9,146 bases of DNA from contig DDHX01000062.1 of the NCBI GenBank assembly GCA_002338255.1, positions 18,432 to 27,577 of the forward strand, written 5' to 3'. Origin of the DNA: Ruminococcaceae bacterium UBA1865. GTDB taxonomy: Bacteria > Bacillota > Clostridia > Oscillospirales > Acutalibacteraceae. Below the pieces are notes generated by a model that worked only from the letters and a program-made list of their open reading frames with translations, was not told the origin of the DNA and did not search any database. A program made the position numbers and the translations under genes. The first letter of the stretch is position 1; every line of letters begins with the position of its first letter. Below are positions 1 to 5,667 of the stretch, piece by piece.

Positions 1-34
1 TTTAATTGAAGATTAGTATCAAATAAAAAATGTT

Positions 35-40
35 GGGGGA
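35..40 (+). promoter_or_regulatory. Ribosome binding site that selects the TTG start of ilvA
   Basis: GGGGGA lies 7 nt before the TTG at 48 and inside the reading frame opened by the ATG at 30. That ATG has only A-rich sequence before it and no Shine-Dalgarno match, so the TTG is preferred. Confidence 0.6.
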
Positions 41-47
41 TAGCTGC

Positions 48-1253
48 TTGCTTACATTAGATAAAATCTACCATGCCGCTTTTATATTAAAGGGCGTTAT
101 TCGTGAAACGGCTTTGATTCACGCGCCGCTGATTAATCCGCAGAGTGAGGTTTATTTAAAAACTGAAAATCTCCAGATCACAGGCTCGTTTAAGGTGCGC
201 GGTGCTTATTACAAAATATCGCAGCTGTCCGCTGACGAAAAAGCAAAGGGTGTGATTGCCTGTTCCGCGGGCAATCACGCACAGGGAGTCGCGCTTGCCG
301 CGGCTAAAAATGGGATTCCGTCCCTCATCTGTATTCCCGACAGTGCACCCATTTCCAAGGTTGAGGCGACCAAAAGCTATGGCGCGGAAGTGTGTTTGGT
401 CAAGGGTGTATACGATGATGCTTATCAAAAGGCCTGTGAGCTGCAAAAAGAGAGCGGCGCTACTTTTATTCACCCCTTTGATGACCCTGACGTAATTGCC
501 GGGCAGGGGACGATCGGACTTGAAATTTTAAATCAACTTCCGGATGTCGACGCGGTCGTTGTACCTGTCGGCGGCGGCGGACTGATTTCCGGCGTGGCCT
601 ACGCCGTGAAGTCGCTGAATCCGAACTGCAAGGTTTACGGTGTTCAGGCCAGCGGCGCACCAAGCATGGTTAAAGCACTTGAGGGGAAAAAAGTGCAGGC
701 ACTCCAGTGCGTTTCCACCTTTGCCGACGGAATTGCGGTCAAATGCCCGGGCGATGTGACGTATGACCTGTGCAGCAAATACGTCGATGAGGTCGTGACC
801 GTGACCGACGACGAAATTGCCACGGCGATTCTTACCCTGATTGAACAGCAGAAAATGATTGCCGAGGGCGCGGGTGCGGTTGCCGTGGCTGCGGTTATGT
901 TTAACAAAATTGACGTCAAAGGAAAGAAGGTTGTCTGCCTGCTTTCGGGCGGCAATATCGACGTGACCATTCTTTCAAGGGTAATCAGTCGAGGCCTTTT
1001 GAAAGCCGGACGTTCGGGCGACCTTGTCATCGAAATGGTTGACAAGCCCGGCCAGCTGAAAGAGGTTTCTGCGATTATTGCCAATTTGGGCGGTAATGTG
1101 GTCAGTGTGCACCACGACCGCGGCGGCGAAAATACCGGAATGAACGCCTGCTCCCTGCACATTCGCATGGAAACGAGGAACCGTGAGCATCTCGATCAGA
1201 TTCGCAATGCGATTGTGGAGGCGGGGTTTCACATTGTCAATTCAAAATTGTAA
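48..1253 (+). CDS. ilvA: Threonine ammonia-lyase (threonine dehydratase), medium form with one ACT domain
   Basis: PLP enzyme that deaminates L-threonine to 2-oxobutyrate and ammonia in the cytoplasm, feeding isoleucine synthesis or threonine catabolism. Counting from a TTG start, the protein has 401 residues. The PLP lysine lies in SFKVRGA (K49), the substrate loop in SAGNHAQG (about 73-80), and the phosphate-binding glycine loop in VPVGGGGLISG (about 172-182). The catalytic fold ends near residue 320. A single ACT domain follows (about 327-400, beginning LVIEMVDKPGQL), as in the roughly 400-residue medium-form enzymes; E. coli IlvA is longer, with a duplicated regulatory domain. An in-frame ATG lies at 30, but GGGGGA at 35-40 is placed correctly only for the TTG at 48, and MLTLDKIY is the usual N-terminus as I know the family. 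The ACT domain suggests allosteric control, ligand unknown. It stands alone on the plus strand and is followed by a hairpin terminator. The function is secure; biosynthetic versus catabolic role is open. Confidence 0.94.
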   Translation: MLTLDKIYHAAFILKGVIRETALIHAPLINPQSEVYLKTENLQITGSFKVRGAYYKISQLSADEKAKGVIACSAGNHAQGVALAAAKNGIPSLICIPDSAPISKVEATKSYGAEVCLVKGVYDDAYQKACELQKESGATFIHPFDDPDVIAGQGTIGLEILNQLPDVDAVVVPVGGGGLISGVAYAVKSLNPNCKVYGVQASGAPSMVKALEGKKVQALQCVSTFADGIAVKCPGDVTYDLCSKYVDEVVTVTDDEIATAILTLIEQQKMIAEGAGAVAVAAVMFNKIDVKGKKVVCLLSGGNIDVTILSRVISRGLLKAGRSGDLVIEMVDKPGQLKEVSAIIANLGGNVVSVHHDRGGENTGMNACSLHIRMETRNREHLDQIRNAIVEAGFHIVNSKL

Positions 1254-1289
1254 AAGTTGGGCTTGATAAACCGATAAAAATATAAAAAC

Positions 1290-1318
1290 AAAGGGCTGAA
1301 TCGATGGTTCAGCCCTTT
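1290..1318 (+). terminator. Hairpin terminator after ilvA
   Basis: A perfect 11-bp stem (AAAGGGCTGAA / TTCAGCCCTTT) encloses a 7-nt loop, 36 nt after the ilvA stop. The downstream T-run on the plus strand is short (TTTCCATTTG). The minus-strand side has a much better one (TTTGTTTTTATATTTTT), so it may stop transcription more efficiently from the right. Confidence 0.8.
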
Positions 1319-1382
1319 CCATTTGTAAGCAAAGCTATCTGAAATAATAAGTCGTAACAGACCTTATTGATTAATAAAAATA

Positions 1383-1424
1383 TATTTTACTATATGTAAC
1401 ATATATTTGACATATAGTAAAATA
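1383..1424. promoter_or_regulatory. Perfect 15-bp inverted repeat, probable operator
   Basis: TATTTTACTATATGT (1383-1397) is repeated as its exact reverse complement at 1410-1424, separated by 12 nt. The right arm overlaps the -35 box and enters the spacer of the promoter for the downstream Xre-type gene. The half-site ACTATAT occurs at 1389-1395, inverted at 1412-1418, and again at 1431-1437 over the -10 region. A nested 7-bp palindrome (TATATGT-A-ACATATA) lies at 1391-1405. This arrangement fits an autoregulatory operator for the small HTH protein. The region is very AT-rich, but an exact 15-bp match is unlikely to be chance. Confidence 0.65.
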
Positions 1425-1435
1425 AGTGATACTAT
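1407..1435 (+). promoter_or_regulatory. Sigma-A type promoter of the Xre/membrane-protein pair
   Basis: A consensus -35 TTGACA (1407-1412) is followed after 17 nt by TACTAT (1430-1435, four of six matches to TATAAT). Transcription would begin near 1442, about 24 nt before the proposed start codon. Both boxes overlap repeated ACTATAT half-sites, so a bound regulator would block polymerase. Confidence 0.65.
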
Positions 1436-1451
1436 ATAAATATAGAAAAGC

Positions 1452-1459
1452 AAGGGGTG
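1452..1459 (+). promoter_or_regulatory. Ribosome binding site that selects the TTG start of the Xre gene
   Basis: AAGGGGTG closely matches the anti-Shine-Dalgarno complement and lies 6 nt before the TTG at 1466. The GTG at 1457 and ATG at 1460 are in frame but overlap or abut this site and are too close to use it. Confidence 0.6.
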
Positions 1460-1465
1460 ATGCGC

Positions 1466-1681
1466 TTGAGTAAAAATCTTCGTCTAAAATCCGCACGAGC
1501 CGCGCTGGATATGTCACAAAAGGACGTAGCGGAAGCGGTTGGGGTAACGCGCCAAACAATGAATGCGATTGAGAATGGAGATTATAATCCATCGGTAAAT
1601 TTGTGCATTTCCATATGCAGGGTATTGGGAAAAACACTTGACCAGTTATTTTGGGAGGATGAGAGCAATGAAAAAAATTGA
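1466..1681 (+). CDS. Small Xre-family (YgzD-like) HTH transcriptional regulator
   Basis: A 71-residue protein consisting almost entirely of a Cro/CI-type helix-turn-helix domain. The HTH spans about residues 16-38 (MSQKDVAEAVGVTRQTMNAI), followed by ENGDYNPSVNL and a short helix ending DQLFWED. The pattern of MSQ..VAE..GV.RQT.N.IE.G.YNPS matches the short YgzD-like regulators common in Firmicutes. These have no ligand domain and presumably work as dimers. The TTG start is chosen by the AAGGGGTG site. The 3' end overlaps the next gene by 14 nt in another frame, so the two are probably cotranscribed and translationally coupled. The symmetric repeat upstream is the obvious candidate operator. 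The DNA-binding role is well supported. The targets, and whether the partner membrane protein affects its activity, are inference. Confidence 0.88.
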   Translation: MSKNLRLKSARAALDMSQKDVAEAVGVTRQTMNAIENGDYNPSVNLCISICRVLGKTLDQLFWEDESNEKN

Positions 1682-2108
1682 ATTTGATGAATTACAGCAA
1701 AGCCGCCGCAACCAATATGGATATCAGTCCTTTATTCTTTTAGCAATGCTGATTATGATTGACAGTGTACTTTATGGAATGGGCTTTATTTGGATGAAGC
1801 ACCCGACAAACACGTTTATTATTTTATTGGTAGGATTCACCTATTTCATTTCCCGCTGCATTTGGGGCGACGCCTTGGTAGGTCCGAAAGAAAGCCCGAA
1901 ACGAATGACGGCAAAAACGATAGGGATTGCCATATTTGCAGTGGCAATCGCAATTTTAACGATGGGTTATTTGGTTTCGTATAGGAATATGGCTCCATCG
2001 ACGGATAATGACGGTTCCGCGATGACGGTAGTATGTGGAATTATGTGGGCTGTTATCGGCGTAGTTTACCTAATCAAACGTGTACGTGGGAACAAAACGG
2101 AGCAATAA
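1668..2108 (+). CDS. Four-helix integral membrane protein paired with the Xre regulator
   Basis: A 146-residue protein of no function I can name. Four hydrophobic segments are visible at about residues 21-42, 47-65, 84-104 and 117-136. The N-terminus is charged and polar (MKKIEFDELQQSRRNQ) and the C-terminus basic (KRVRGNKTEQ), which suits both ends lying in the cytoplasm. The loop between helices 2 and 3 is polar and basic (GPKESPKRM). ATG 1668 is chosen because GGGAGG (1653-1658) lies 9 nt upstream, inside the end of the HTH gene; the upstream in-frame TTG at 1638 lacks such a site. Small HTH genes followed by multi-pass membrane proteins are a recurrent Firmicutes arrangement, but the partners are mostly uncharacterised. 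A role in membrane sensing or transport is possible. I see no catalytic motif or binding domain. Confidence 0.85.
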   Translation: MKKIEFDELQQSRRNQYGYQSFILLAMLIMIDSVLYGMGFIWMKHPTNTFIILLVGFTYFISRCIWGDALVGPKESPKRMTAKTIGIAIFAVAIAILTMGYLVSYRNMAPSTDNDGSAMTVVCGIMWAVIGVVYLIKRVRGNKTEQ

Positions 2109-2130
2109 AAATTTTTGCGGTTCTTTACGC

Positions 2131-2164
2131 AACAGGAGGAGGCCAATATCGGCCTCCTCCTGTT
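2131..2164. terminator. Strong bidirectional terminator between convergent genes
   Basis: A perfect 14-bp stem (AACAGGAGGAGGCC / GGCCTCCTCCTGTT) encloses a 6-nt loop. TGTTTGTTTTGTT follows on the plus strand. On the minus strand the nearest T-rich run is about 15 nt away. It lies between the convergent stops at 2108 and 2178 and probably ends transcription from both sides. Confidence 0.9.
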
Positions 2165-2177
2165 TGTTTTGTTAAGC

Positions 2178-2984
2178 TTAACCCCGCTTGATACCCTTTG
2201 CTTTATTTTGAATCGCTTCTTTTATCCGTTGCAAGGATTCATTGTTGCGAATGGATTTCATAGTCGGGAAGGCCTTAATAATGCGGCGCTGTAAAAGCTT
2301 GTTTTCGGTTTCGATTTTGTTTTTCTTTTCAAACAGAGAATATAAATAAGTTTTGGTATCCTCGTCAATCAGACTGCCGATTGCGGCCTGCAAATTCTCG
2401 AATTTGCCCGTTGTCGCAGCCGACGCTCGTTCTTTAATTTCATCAAGAACCTGCTGCAATTCGGAAAGCTTTCCATTCAGCTGGAGGATAGCATGTACCG
2501 TAATCACGGTATCACAGACAAAATAGAACATAAATCCGCCTGAAATAAACGGCAGGACAGGTGTGGGAATCGAGAGGAGAAGACGCATCAAAAGAGGCTG
2601 AACGTACAGCATGCCAACCACGCACATCACACCGAACAAGAGTGAATTTTGCAGGCATATCCTGCCTTGAATATTGTATTTTTGATCGGAGTAGTCCCAG
2701 TATTTCGTATGAAAAACCAATTCAAGTGCAAAACCGGTAATGTATTCAATGAGAGTGGTGATAAGCACACCCACGACATACAAGGCAATCACATTATGCT
2801 CAAAAGGAGATAAAAAAGACACTACCGCTACGCCGCCCACGCCGTAAATCGGACAAAACGGACCATTTAAAAAGCCGCGGTTAATAAACTTACCGGCCGG
2901 AACGGAACAGAAGATACTCTCCGTAAGCCAGCCGATAAAGCTGTAAATTGTAAAAAGTAAAAACAATATTCGGAAATTATCCAT
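2178..2984 (-). CDS. CmpB-family membrane protein (putative ABC-transporter type IV, PF06541-like)
   Basis: A 268-residue membrane protein. The conserved features are YSFIGWLTES in the first helix, then GKFINRGFLNGPFCPIYG (residues 31-48), and a YWDYSDQKYNIQGRICL loop (95-111). These are typical of the CmpB family, annotated as putative ABC permeases but biochemically unproven. Five hydrophobic segments fall near residues 4-25, 43-60, 64-88, 110-138 and 143-168. The last 100 residues are polar and probably cytoplasmic, with helical heptad-like stretches at about 171-188 and 218-236 and a basic tail ending KAKGIKRG. ATG 2984 is preferred over 2999 because GAGG (2991-2994) lies 6 nt before it. 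It follows the flippase gene after 54 nt but has a good promoter of its own. No ATPase gene is adjacent, so a transporter role is not supported by context. Family assignment comes from recognised motifs; function is unknown. Confidence 0.75.
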   Translation of the reverse strand: MDNFRILFLLFTIYSFIGWLTESIFCSVPAGKFINRGFLNGPFCPIYGVGGVAVVSFLSPFEHNVIALYVVGVLITTLIEYITGFALELVFHTKYWDYSDQKYNIQGRICLQNSLLFGVMCVVGMLYVQPLLMRLLLSIPTPVLPFISGGFMFYFVCDTVITVHAILQLNGKLSELQQVLDEIKERASAATTGKFENLQAAIGSLIDEDTKTYLYSLFEKKNKIETENKLLQRRIIKAFPTMKSIRNNESLQRIKEAIQNKAKGIKRG

Positions 2985-3013
2985 TTTATACCTCATCATA
3001 TCAGATAGGTATT

Positions 3014-3042
3014 AGTTTAACTTTTTAAAGGCTTTTTGTCAA
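3014..3042 (-). promoter_or_regulatory. Promoter of the CmpB-family gene, overlapping the flippase stop codon
   Basis: On the minus strand, consensus TTGACA (3042-3037) is followed after 17 nt by TAAACT (3019-3014, four of six matches). The TGA inside the -35 box is the stop codon of the upstream flippase gene (3041-3039). Transcription would begin near 3007, leaving about 22 nt of leader with the ribosome binding site. Confidence 0.55.
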
Positions 3043-4412
3043 ATACCAAAAAGAATAATTTTTTTAATTAGCATCAATACATAGTATAAAAGCGCCGCGC
3101 AAACCGCGGGCGTAATAATCCAGCCCACCACGTCCACCTCCACGGCGGTGACTTTTAAAAGTCGGTTAATGCTGAGTGCTGCATTGTAAATTTCACTCAT
3201 AAACAAGATGACCATGTATGCTCTGATTCCGAAAAACGGAATGAAAACCGCAATCAGAATAACGCGCATGACAGAGTCGCTGAAATTGTATTTCAGTGAA
3301 TACAGCTGCTGGTCAAGTCCCTTGAGCATACCGTCCACGACACTGTCCAGATACATCAGCGGTACAATGGGCGCCATCACCCGCAAAATATTACCGACCT
3401 CTCTACTCCCGTAAAACAGCATGCCGAAGTCACCTGCAAATACAATTAAAACCGATGTGACAAGGAACGAAAAAGATAGAGTGAAACGAAATGCGCGCTC
3501 CGCTGCTTTTTGAATTGCGGCTCGTTCTCCGCGGGCGTTCGCTTCCGCCATTTCGGGAATCAGCAGCATCGACAAAGCGCTTAAAAAAGCGGAAGGAAAA
3601 TATAAAATCGGCATTACCATACCCTGCATCATGCCATACTGCGACAGCGCACCTTTTTCGCCCGCGCCGTGTTTTCTAAGCCCGCGCGGAATGAGGATGT
3701 TTTCCGTGCTGTTTAAAAGGCTTCGGAAGAACGAGCCGAACAAAACCGGAGCGGCAATATGCAGGATACTGCGAAAAATACCGTTGACTTTCTTGTTGGA
3801 AAACCCGCGCTTTCTTACAAAGGCAAGGTACAGCAGCACAATGTACGCGCAGGAACTCACTTCGCTAATGGTTGAACCAAGCATCAGCGCACTAAGCGGG
3901 CTGCTGATTCTACTGAACAGAATCAATGATGCGAAAATCGCTACGATTTGCTCCAGTATTTCACCGCCCACCGGAACAATTGTATTGCGTATGGCAAGAA
4001 AATATCCTTTCAGGCATGAACATACGGCGATAAACGGAAGTCCCGGTGCTAAAAGCCGAAGGGGCATGGCAGCCGACGGGTCGCCGATGAATTTGACCGA
4101 GATGAAATCGGCACAGAAAAACAGCGCCGCACCCGCAGCAAAGCTGAGCGCAAGCGCAAACACAAGGCAGCGCCGGATGGCACCCCTTGTACCGCGCCCC
4201 TCTGCGACCAGCCGAGTCACGGCAAGGCCCACGCCCGATGTGCAAAGGGTTATTCCCAGAATAAACACCGAAAAAATAAGCTGGTACAGCCCCATGCCGG
4301 CCGCGCCGATTTTACCGCATATCAGCACACGAAACCAAATGTTGCTTAGGCGGAGTATAACCGAACCGACGGTCAAAATAGCCGCATTTGCATAAAAAAC
4401 GCGTTTTTTCAT
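3039..4412 (-). CDS. SpoVB/MurJ-like polysaccharide or lipid-linked oligosaccharide flippase (MOP superfamily)
   Basis: A 457-residue multi-pass membrane protein that probably moves a lipid-linked glycan precursor across the cytoplasmic membrane. In spore formers the SpoVB group acts in spore cortex peptidoglycan synthesis. Family marks include the N-terminal helix with IWFRV, the GLYQLIFS segment (residues 41-48), a serine- and proline-rich helix YFPSAFLSALSMLLIPEMAEA (about 271-291), and DGMLKGLDQQLYSL (360-373). About 12 or more hydrophobic segments are spread along its length. The ATG at 4412 is chosen because AAGGTG (4421-4426) lies 8 nt upstream; an in-frame ATG at 4466 would add 18 residues and has no such site. 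At 457 residues it is shorter than SpoVB proteins of roughly 500 or more. It may be a SpoVB paralogue rather than SpoVB itself, so no gene symbol is given. It is divergent from prmA, with the CmpB-family gene downstream. Confidence 0.85.
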   Translation of the reverse strand: MKKRVFYANAAILTVGSVILRLSNIWFRVLICGKIGAAGMGLYQLIFSVFILGITLCTSGVGLAVTRLVAEGRGTRGAIRRCLVFALALSFAAGAALFFCADFISVKFIGDPSAAMPLRLLAPGLPFIAVCSCLKGYFLAIRNTIVPVGGEILEQIVAIFASLILFSRISSPLSALMLGSTISEVSSCAYIVLLYLAFVRKRGFSNKKVNGIFRSILHIAAPVLFGSFFRSLLNSTENILIPRGLRKHGAGEKGALSQYGMMQGMVMPILYFPSAFLSALSMLLIPEMAEANARGERAAIQKAAERAFRFTLSFSFLVTSVLIVFAGDFGMLFYGSREVGNILRVMAPIVPLMYLDSVVDGMLKGLDQQLYSLKYNFSDSVMRVILIAVFIPFFGIRAYMVILFMSEIYNAALSINRLLKVTAVEVDVVGWIITPAVCAALLYYVLMLIKKIILFGI

Positions 4413-4497
4413 TTGATTAACACCTTTATCAATATCATTAATCAAGTGTATTCGCGCGCGGGGCAAAATAAATCTATAAATTTTTTACCGCATGGGT

Positions 4498-4503
4498 TAT
4501 AAT
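4498..4503 (+). promoter_or_regulatory. Candidate -10 box for prmA
   Basis: A perfect TATAAT lies 107 nt before the prmA start. At 17-nt spacing the -35 position holds only TATAAA (4475-4480), a poor match, so this is tentative. The leader would be about 100 nt, long enough for the weak hairpin at 4526-4552. Confidence 0.4.
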
Positions 4504-4525
4504 AAAATGAAAAGCAATAAACTTT

Positions 4526-4563
4526 AGCCTCTACTGTAATATTGAACAGGCTCTCAGTTTTTT
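4526..4563 (+). other. Weak hairpin with T-run in the prmA leader
   Basis: AGCCT (4526-4530) can pair with AGGCT (4548-4552), or alternatively CTGT (4534-4537) with ACAG (4546-4549). TTTTTTGTTTT follows from 4558. It resembles a weak terminator or attenuator upstream of prmA, but the stems are only 4-5 bp and no regulatory system of this kind is known to me for prmA. Confidence 0.25.
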
Positions 4564-4609
4564 GTTTTCGTCATTGGATATTCAGAAAAACAAGATAACG
4601 GAGGAAATT

Positions 4610-5527
4610 ATGGATTGGACAGAAGTTACCGTTACGGTAAACGCAAAGGATATTGATAAGGCCGGCGATATCGCCCAAATGGTGGTGCCGTACGGTATTT
4701 ATATTGAGGATTACTCCAACTTGGAAAAGGAAGCGTGGGAGATTGCCCACATTGATTTAATCGACGAGGAGTTGCTGAAGAAAGACCGCACCAAGGCGCT
4801 GGTGCATGTTTACATCAGTCCAGAAGAAAGCCCTGCCGAAGCGATCGCTTTTTTGAGCGAACGCTATAACGCCGAGAACCTTGAACACACCATAACCACA
4901 GCCCCCTGTGTGGAGGAGGACTGGATTAACAACTGGAAAAAGTATTTTAAGCCAATTAAGGTCGGCCAAAAGCTTTTGATTCGCCCTACGTGGGAAGAGG
5001 AATACGAAGCCGGCGACCGTAAAGTGCTTCACCTTGAGCCCGGCCTTGCTTTTGGAACCGGCACCCACGAAACAACACGCCTTTGTATGGAACTGCTCGA
5101 AGAATATATTGAGCCGGGTGATGAGGTTCTGGATGTCGGCTGCGGAAGCGGAATTCTGTCCGTTGCGGCGCTTTTGCTCGGCGCGAAGAAAGCGGTCGGT
5201 GTAGATATCGACGCGCTTGCCGTTAAGACCGCCGTGCAAAATGCGGAAATCAACCATGTGGACGACCGCTTCACCGGTATTTGCGGCGACCTGACCGATA
5301 AAGTCAGCGGTCAATACAATATTGTCGTTGCCAACATTGTTGCCGATGTGATTATCCTGCTGACAAAAGATGTAGAGCGGTTTATGCACCGCGACACAGT
5401 CTACCTGATGAGCGGTATTATCGATACGCGCGAACAGGACGTGCTCAATGTCATTGAGAAGAAATTCAGCATTATTAACCGCAAGGTAGAAAAGGGTTGG
5501 GTTGCCCTTGCCGCAAAGCTGAAATAA
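4610..5527 (+). CDS. prmA: Ribosomal protein L11 methyltransferase
   Basis: A cytoplasmic SAM-dependent enzyme that methylates amino groups of ribosomal protein L11. The 305 residues match the family's usual length of about 290-315. The N-terminal substrate-recognition part begins MDWTEVTVTVN and contains the conserved EEDWINNWKKYFKPI. The methyltransferase domain follows, with GLAFGTGTHETTRL, then SAM motif I in VLDVGCGSGILSVAA, the acidic strand end GVDIDALAV, and the catalytic-region motif VVANIVADVI. ATG 4610 is chosen because CGGAGGA (4599-4605) lies just upstream; an in-frame start at 4562 has only a poly-T stretch before it. In many Firmicutes prmA sits between dnaJ and the rsmE 16S rRNA methyltransferase gene. 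Here neither is adjacent: a divergent flippase gene lies upstream and a membrane-bound HTH regulator downstream. Identification is very secure. Confidence 0.96.
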   Translation: MDWTEVTVTVNAKDIDKAGDIAQMVVPYGIYIEDYSNLEKEAWEIAHIDLIDEELLKKDRTKALVHVYISPEESPAEAIAFLSERYNAENLEHTITTAPCVEEDWINNWKKYFKPIKVGQKLLIRPTWEEEYEAGDRKVLHLEPGLAFGTGTHETTRLCMELLEEYIEPGDEVLDVGCGSGILSVAALLLGAKKAVGVDIDALAVKTAVQNAEINHVDDRFTGICGDLTDKVSGQYNIVVANIVADVIILLTKDVERFMHRDTVYLMSGIIDTREQDVLNVIEKKFSIINRKVEKGWVALAAKLK

Positions 5528-5533
5528 AAATCG

Positions 5534-5549
5534 GCAGGAGATTACCTGC
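5534..5549 (-). terminator. Weak hairpin after prmA, better suited to the minus strand
   Basis: GCAGG and CCTGC form a 5-bp stem with a 6-nt loop just after the prmA stop. No T-run follows on the plus strand, but on the minus strand the hairpin is followed by CGATTTTTATTT. It may be a weak terminator, or only a chance hairpin; no other prmA terminator is evident. Confidence 0.3.
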
Positions 5550-5609
5550 TAATACTGTGAATGATTCATATCTACGTTCCGTTTACATGGGAAATAAACC
5601 AGACGGCGG

Positions 5610-5637
5610 TTGCATTCTTTGGCTCATTTGATAGAAT
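5610..5637 (+). promoter_or_regulatory. Extended -10 promoter of the HTH-membrane gene
   Basis: TGATAGAAT (5629-5637) combines a TAGAAT -10 box with the upstream TG of an extended -10 element. A weak -35 TTGCAT (5610-5615) stands 16 nt before it. The predicted start near 5644 is about 24 nt upstream of the ATG, with GAGG (5657-5660) between. Confidence 0.5.
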
Positions 5638-5667
5638 GAGGACAAATGTTTGAAATGAGGAAATCAA

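Noticed and set aside
1..47. T-box or other leader element for ilvA
   Set aside because: Only 47 nt are visible upstream, too short to show one; nothing T-box-like is present in them.
644..1168. 174-codon minus-strand open frame
   Set aside because: Antisense to ilvA, low complexity, no recognisable protein features.
1370..1440. AT-rich repeats as a replication origin or attachment site
   Set aside because: No DnaA-box set, integrase or tRNA gene is present, and the repeat coincides with a good promoter, so an operator is the simpler reading.
1371..1637. 88-codon minus-strand open frame
   Set aside because: It overlaps the Xre gene, its promoter and the operator repeat, and lacks a coherent domain.
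3631..4395. Long open frame (254 codons) on the plus strand
   Set aside because: It lies antisense to the flippase gene, has no good ribosome binding site, and its translation is rich in R, P and S with no family motif. The minus-strand frame carries clear MOP-family motifs.
4757..5389. 210-codon minus-strand open frame
   Set aside because: Antisense shadow of prmA, which accounts for the region with intact methyltransferase motifs.
5561..5653. 30-codon plus-strand frame between prmA and the HTH-membrane gene
   Set aside because: No ribosome binding site before its ATG, and it overlaps the extended -10 promoter of the next gene. It could be a chance frame; conservation would be needed to revive it.
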